Positions 63,156 to 64,000 of a stretch of 64,000 bases of DNA are shown one piece after another (the stretch's first letter is position 1; every line of letters starts with the position of its first letter). Under the pieces are notes generated by a model. That model saw only the letters and a program-made list of their open reading frames with translations, was not told the DNA's origin and did no database searches. The translations under genes and the position numbers were made by a program. The stretch is from Paraflavitalea devenefica (GTDB taxonomy: Bacteria > Bacteroidota > Bacteroidia > Chitinophagales > Chitinophagaceae). The stretch spans positions 1,612,001 through 1,676,000 of the forward strand of contig NZ_JAARML010000001.1 of assembly GCF_011759375.1 (NCBI RefSeq), in the 5' to 3' direction.

Positions 63156-64000
63156 CTAATCCATTTGTGCCGAAAGATCATACTGCTGTTCAAAAGGAAT
63201 GGGCAGGTCATCATCAAACCAGCTTTTGAATAGATCACCGGCATTTTTGATATAGTCAAGCCATTCCTGGGGAGCGAAAGTTTTGTTCTTATAAGCTACC
63301 ATGGCGGTTTCTACAGTAACCGCTTTGGTAGCTTTGGGCACCTGTAGGATCACTACGATCTTCAGGTTATTTTCTTTCAGGTAATTCGTCTTATTCAATT
63401 GCCAGTGTATTTCAGGGGCGCCAGTAACATCATGTTTAATAATACACTTCTTCGCTTCAAAAGAAAAAGGGCCTACAAAAAACTTGACTTCCGTATTCAC
63501 TTTGCCGCCACCGGTGGCATCAACACCGGCGGCGCCATAGCCCGGTACATTACCTTTCACAGCAAAACTCATATCGGCGTCAAGTCCTATATTAATCTCG
63601 CTGCTGGCTTCTGCGTTCAGGTTAAAATATTGCTGGAACTTCGTCTCAGGGAATATCTTAAAAATACGTGGCCGTTTAAATCCTTCCCCTTCTCCATCAT
63701 TAAAGGAAAGAACGATCTCTACCTTGCTAAAACGCCAGCCGTCTACCGCATGCAGCCGGATAGGGAATTCAAGCCAGTAAAACCTGAATTGTTGAAAATC
63801 CTCTTTAAAACTAAAAGGCAACTGGTGGCCTGCTGAAATAAAGGGTTCGTCAGTAATAGGGATTACCCGGCTGGGCTCCTCCACAGAGATCACATTATCC
63901 TGGTACTTCTTAATAAGTTTGGGCAACGCAACCGGCGCGGCAGGCACACCGGCGCCTTTGCCAAGATGCTGCTGCCGGGTTTGGTAATGGGTCAGTTCAT
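63156..64000 (-). CDS. Beta-rich protein of unknown function, 5' end outside the window
   Basis: At least 281 residues; the frame is open through the window edge (codons for ELTHYQTRQQHLGKGAG precede a GTG at 63947), so the start is not visible. No known domain is recognised. The middle has a predicted beta-sandwich (FRFYWLEFPIRLHAVDGWRF). It is followed by alternating polar/non-polar strands EASSEINIGLDADMSFAVKG and KVNTEVKFFVGPFSFEAKK around a glycine-rich turn, an amphipathic hairpin-like pattern. The C-terminus is acidic and helical. The gene ends 19 bases before the CHAT gene, in the same operon. It could be the CHAT substrate or an effector, but that is only context. Confidence 0.65.
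   Translation of the reverse strand, partial: ELTHYQTRQQHLGKGAGVPAAPVALPKLIKKYQDNVISVEEPSRVIPITDEPFISAGHQLPFSFKEDFQQFRFYWLEFPIRLHAVDGWRFSKVEIVLSFNDGEGEGFKRPRIFKIFPETKFQQYFNLNAEASSEINIGLDADMSFAVKGNVPGYGAAGVDATGGGKVNTEVKFFVGPFSFEAKKCIIKHDVTGAPEIHWQLNKTNYLKENNLKIVVILQVPKATKAVTVETAMVAYKNKTFAPQEWLDYIKNAGDLFKSWFDDDLPIPFEQQYDLSAQMD

Overview
The window looks like a chromosomal segment of a Bacteroidota bacterium, most likely family Chitinophagaceae (Niastella/Chitinophaga-like). This is inferred from a SusC/SusD pair, two large TonB-plug outer-membrane barrel proteins, a gliding-motility lipoprotein GldH, a propeller-type hybrid-like sensor kinase with a LytTR regulator, BatD, promoters of the TAnnTTTG type close to start codons, and near absence of Shine-Dalgarno sequences. 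No rRNA, tRNA, CRISPR array, integrase or transposase was seen.

Layout. 1-2.2 kb: end of a PLP sulfur-amino-acid enzyme, a LysE exporter, a TIGR02757 protein and an exported RidA-like protein. 2.2-8 kb: two tandem TonB-type outer-membrane barrels on the minus strand with an operator-like palindrome cluster between them. 8-17 kb: an acetyltransferase-like protein, a fatty acid desaturase, a GH9-NodB fusion with a class-A-like serine hydrolase, and an AT-rich orphan secreted protein bracketed by 54-bp direct repeats. 17-27 kb: MocR regulator divergent from a GNAT, an unusual 11-bp repeat array, a DUF3857 transglutaminase protein, a BTRD1-repeat serine hydrolase, an ALDH/glutathione-peroxidase pair. 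27-32 kb: M28 peptidase, DusB, a CPBP protease and the phospholipid genes cdsA and psd. 32-38 kb: SusD/SusC, YjjG nucleotidase and an SDR. 38-46 kb: BatD (start codon followed at once by a stop), gldH with a histidine kinase and response regulator, YicC, a pseudouridine synthase, lpxD. 45-56 kb: LytTR/propeller kinase pair, a CarboxypepD-reg protein, an epimerase, 3-hydroxyacyl-CoA dehydrogenase, pheS, a degenerate arginase-fold protein and a PBP4-type carboxypeptidase.

56.1-64 kb (minus strand) is the most unusual part: a tight four-gene run, still open at the window edge, encoding a beta-rich protein of unknown role, a CHAT-type cysteine protease with C-terminal zinc ribbons, a 1342-residue TPR protein that carries a complete domain resembling the cytoplasmic part of the flagellar/type III export gate FlhA plus a zinc ribbon, and a second, soluble FlhA-C-like protein. 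There is no flagellar or type III apparatus in the window and none of these proteins has membrane segments, so the FlhA-C fold appears to have been reused in a protease-centred system, possibly for conflict, signalling or cell death.

Several intergenic gaps carry degenerate, locus-specific short repeats arranged with dyad symmetry; the clearest is ten 11-bp units (five direct, five inverted) at 19328-19437.
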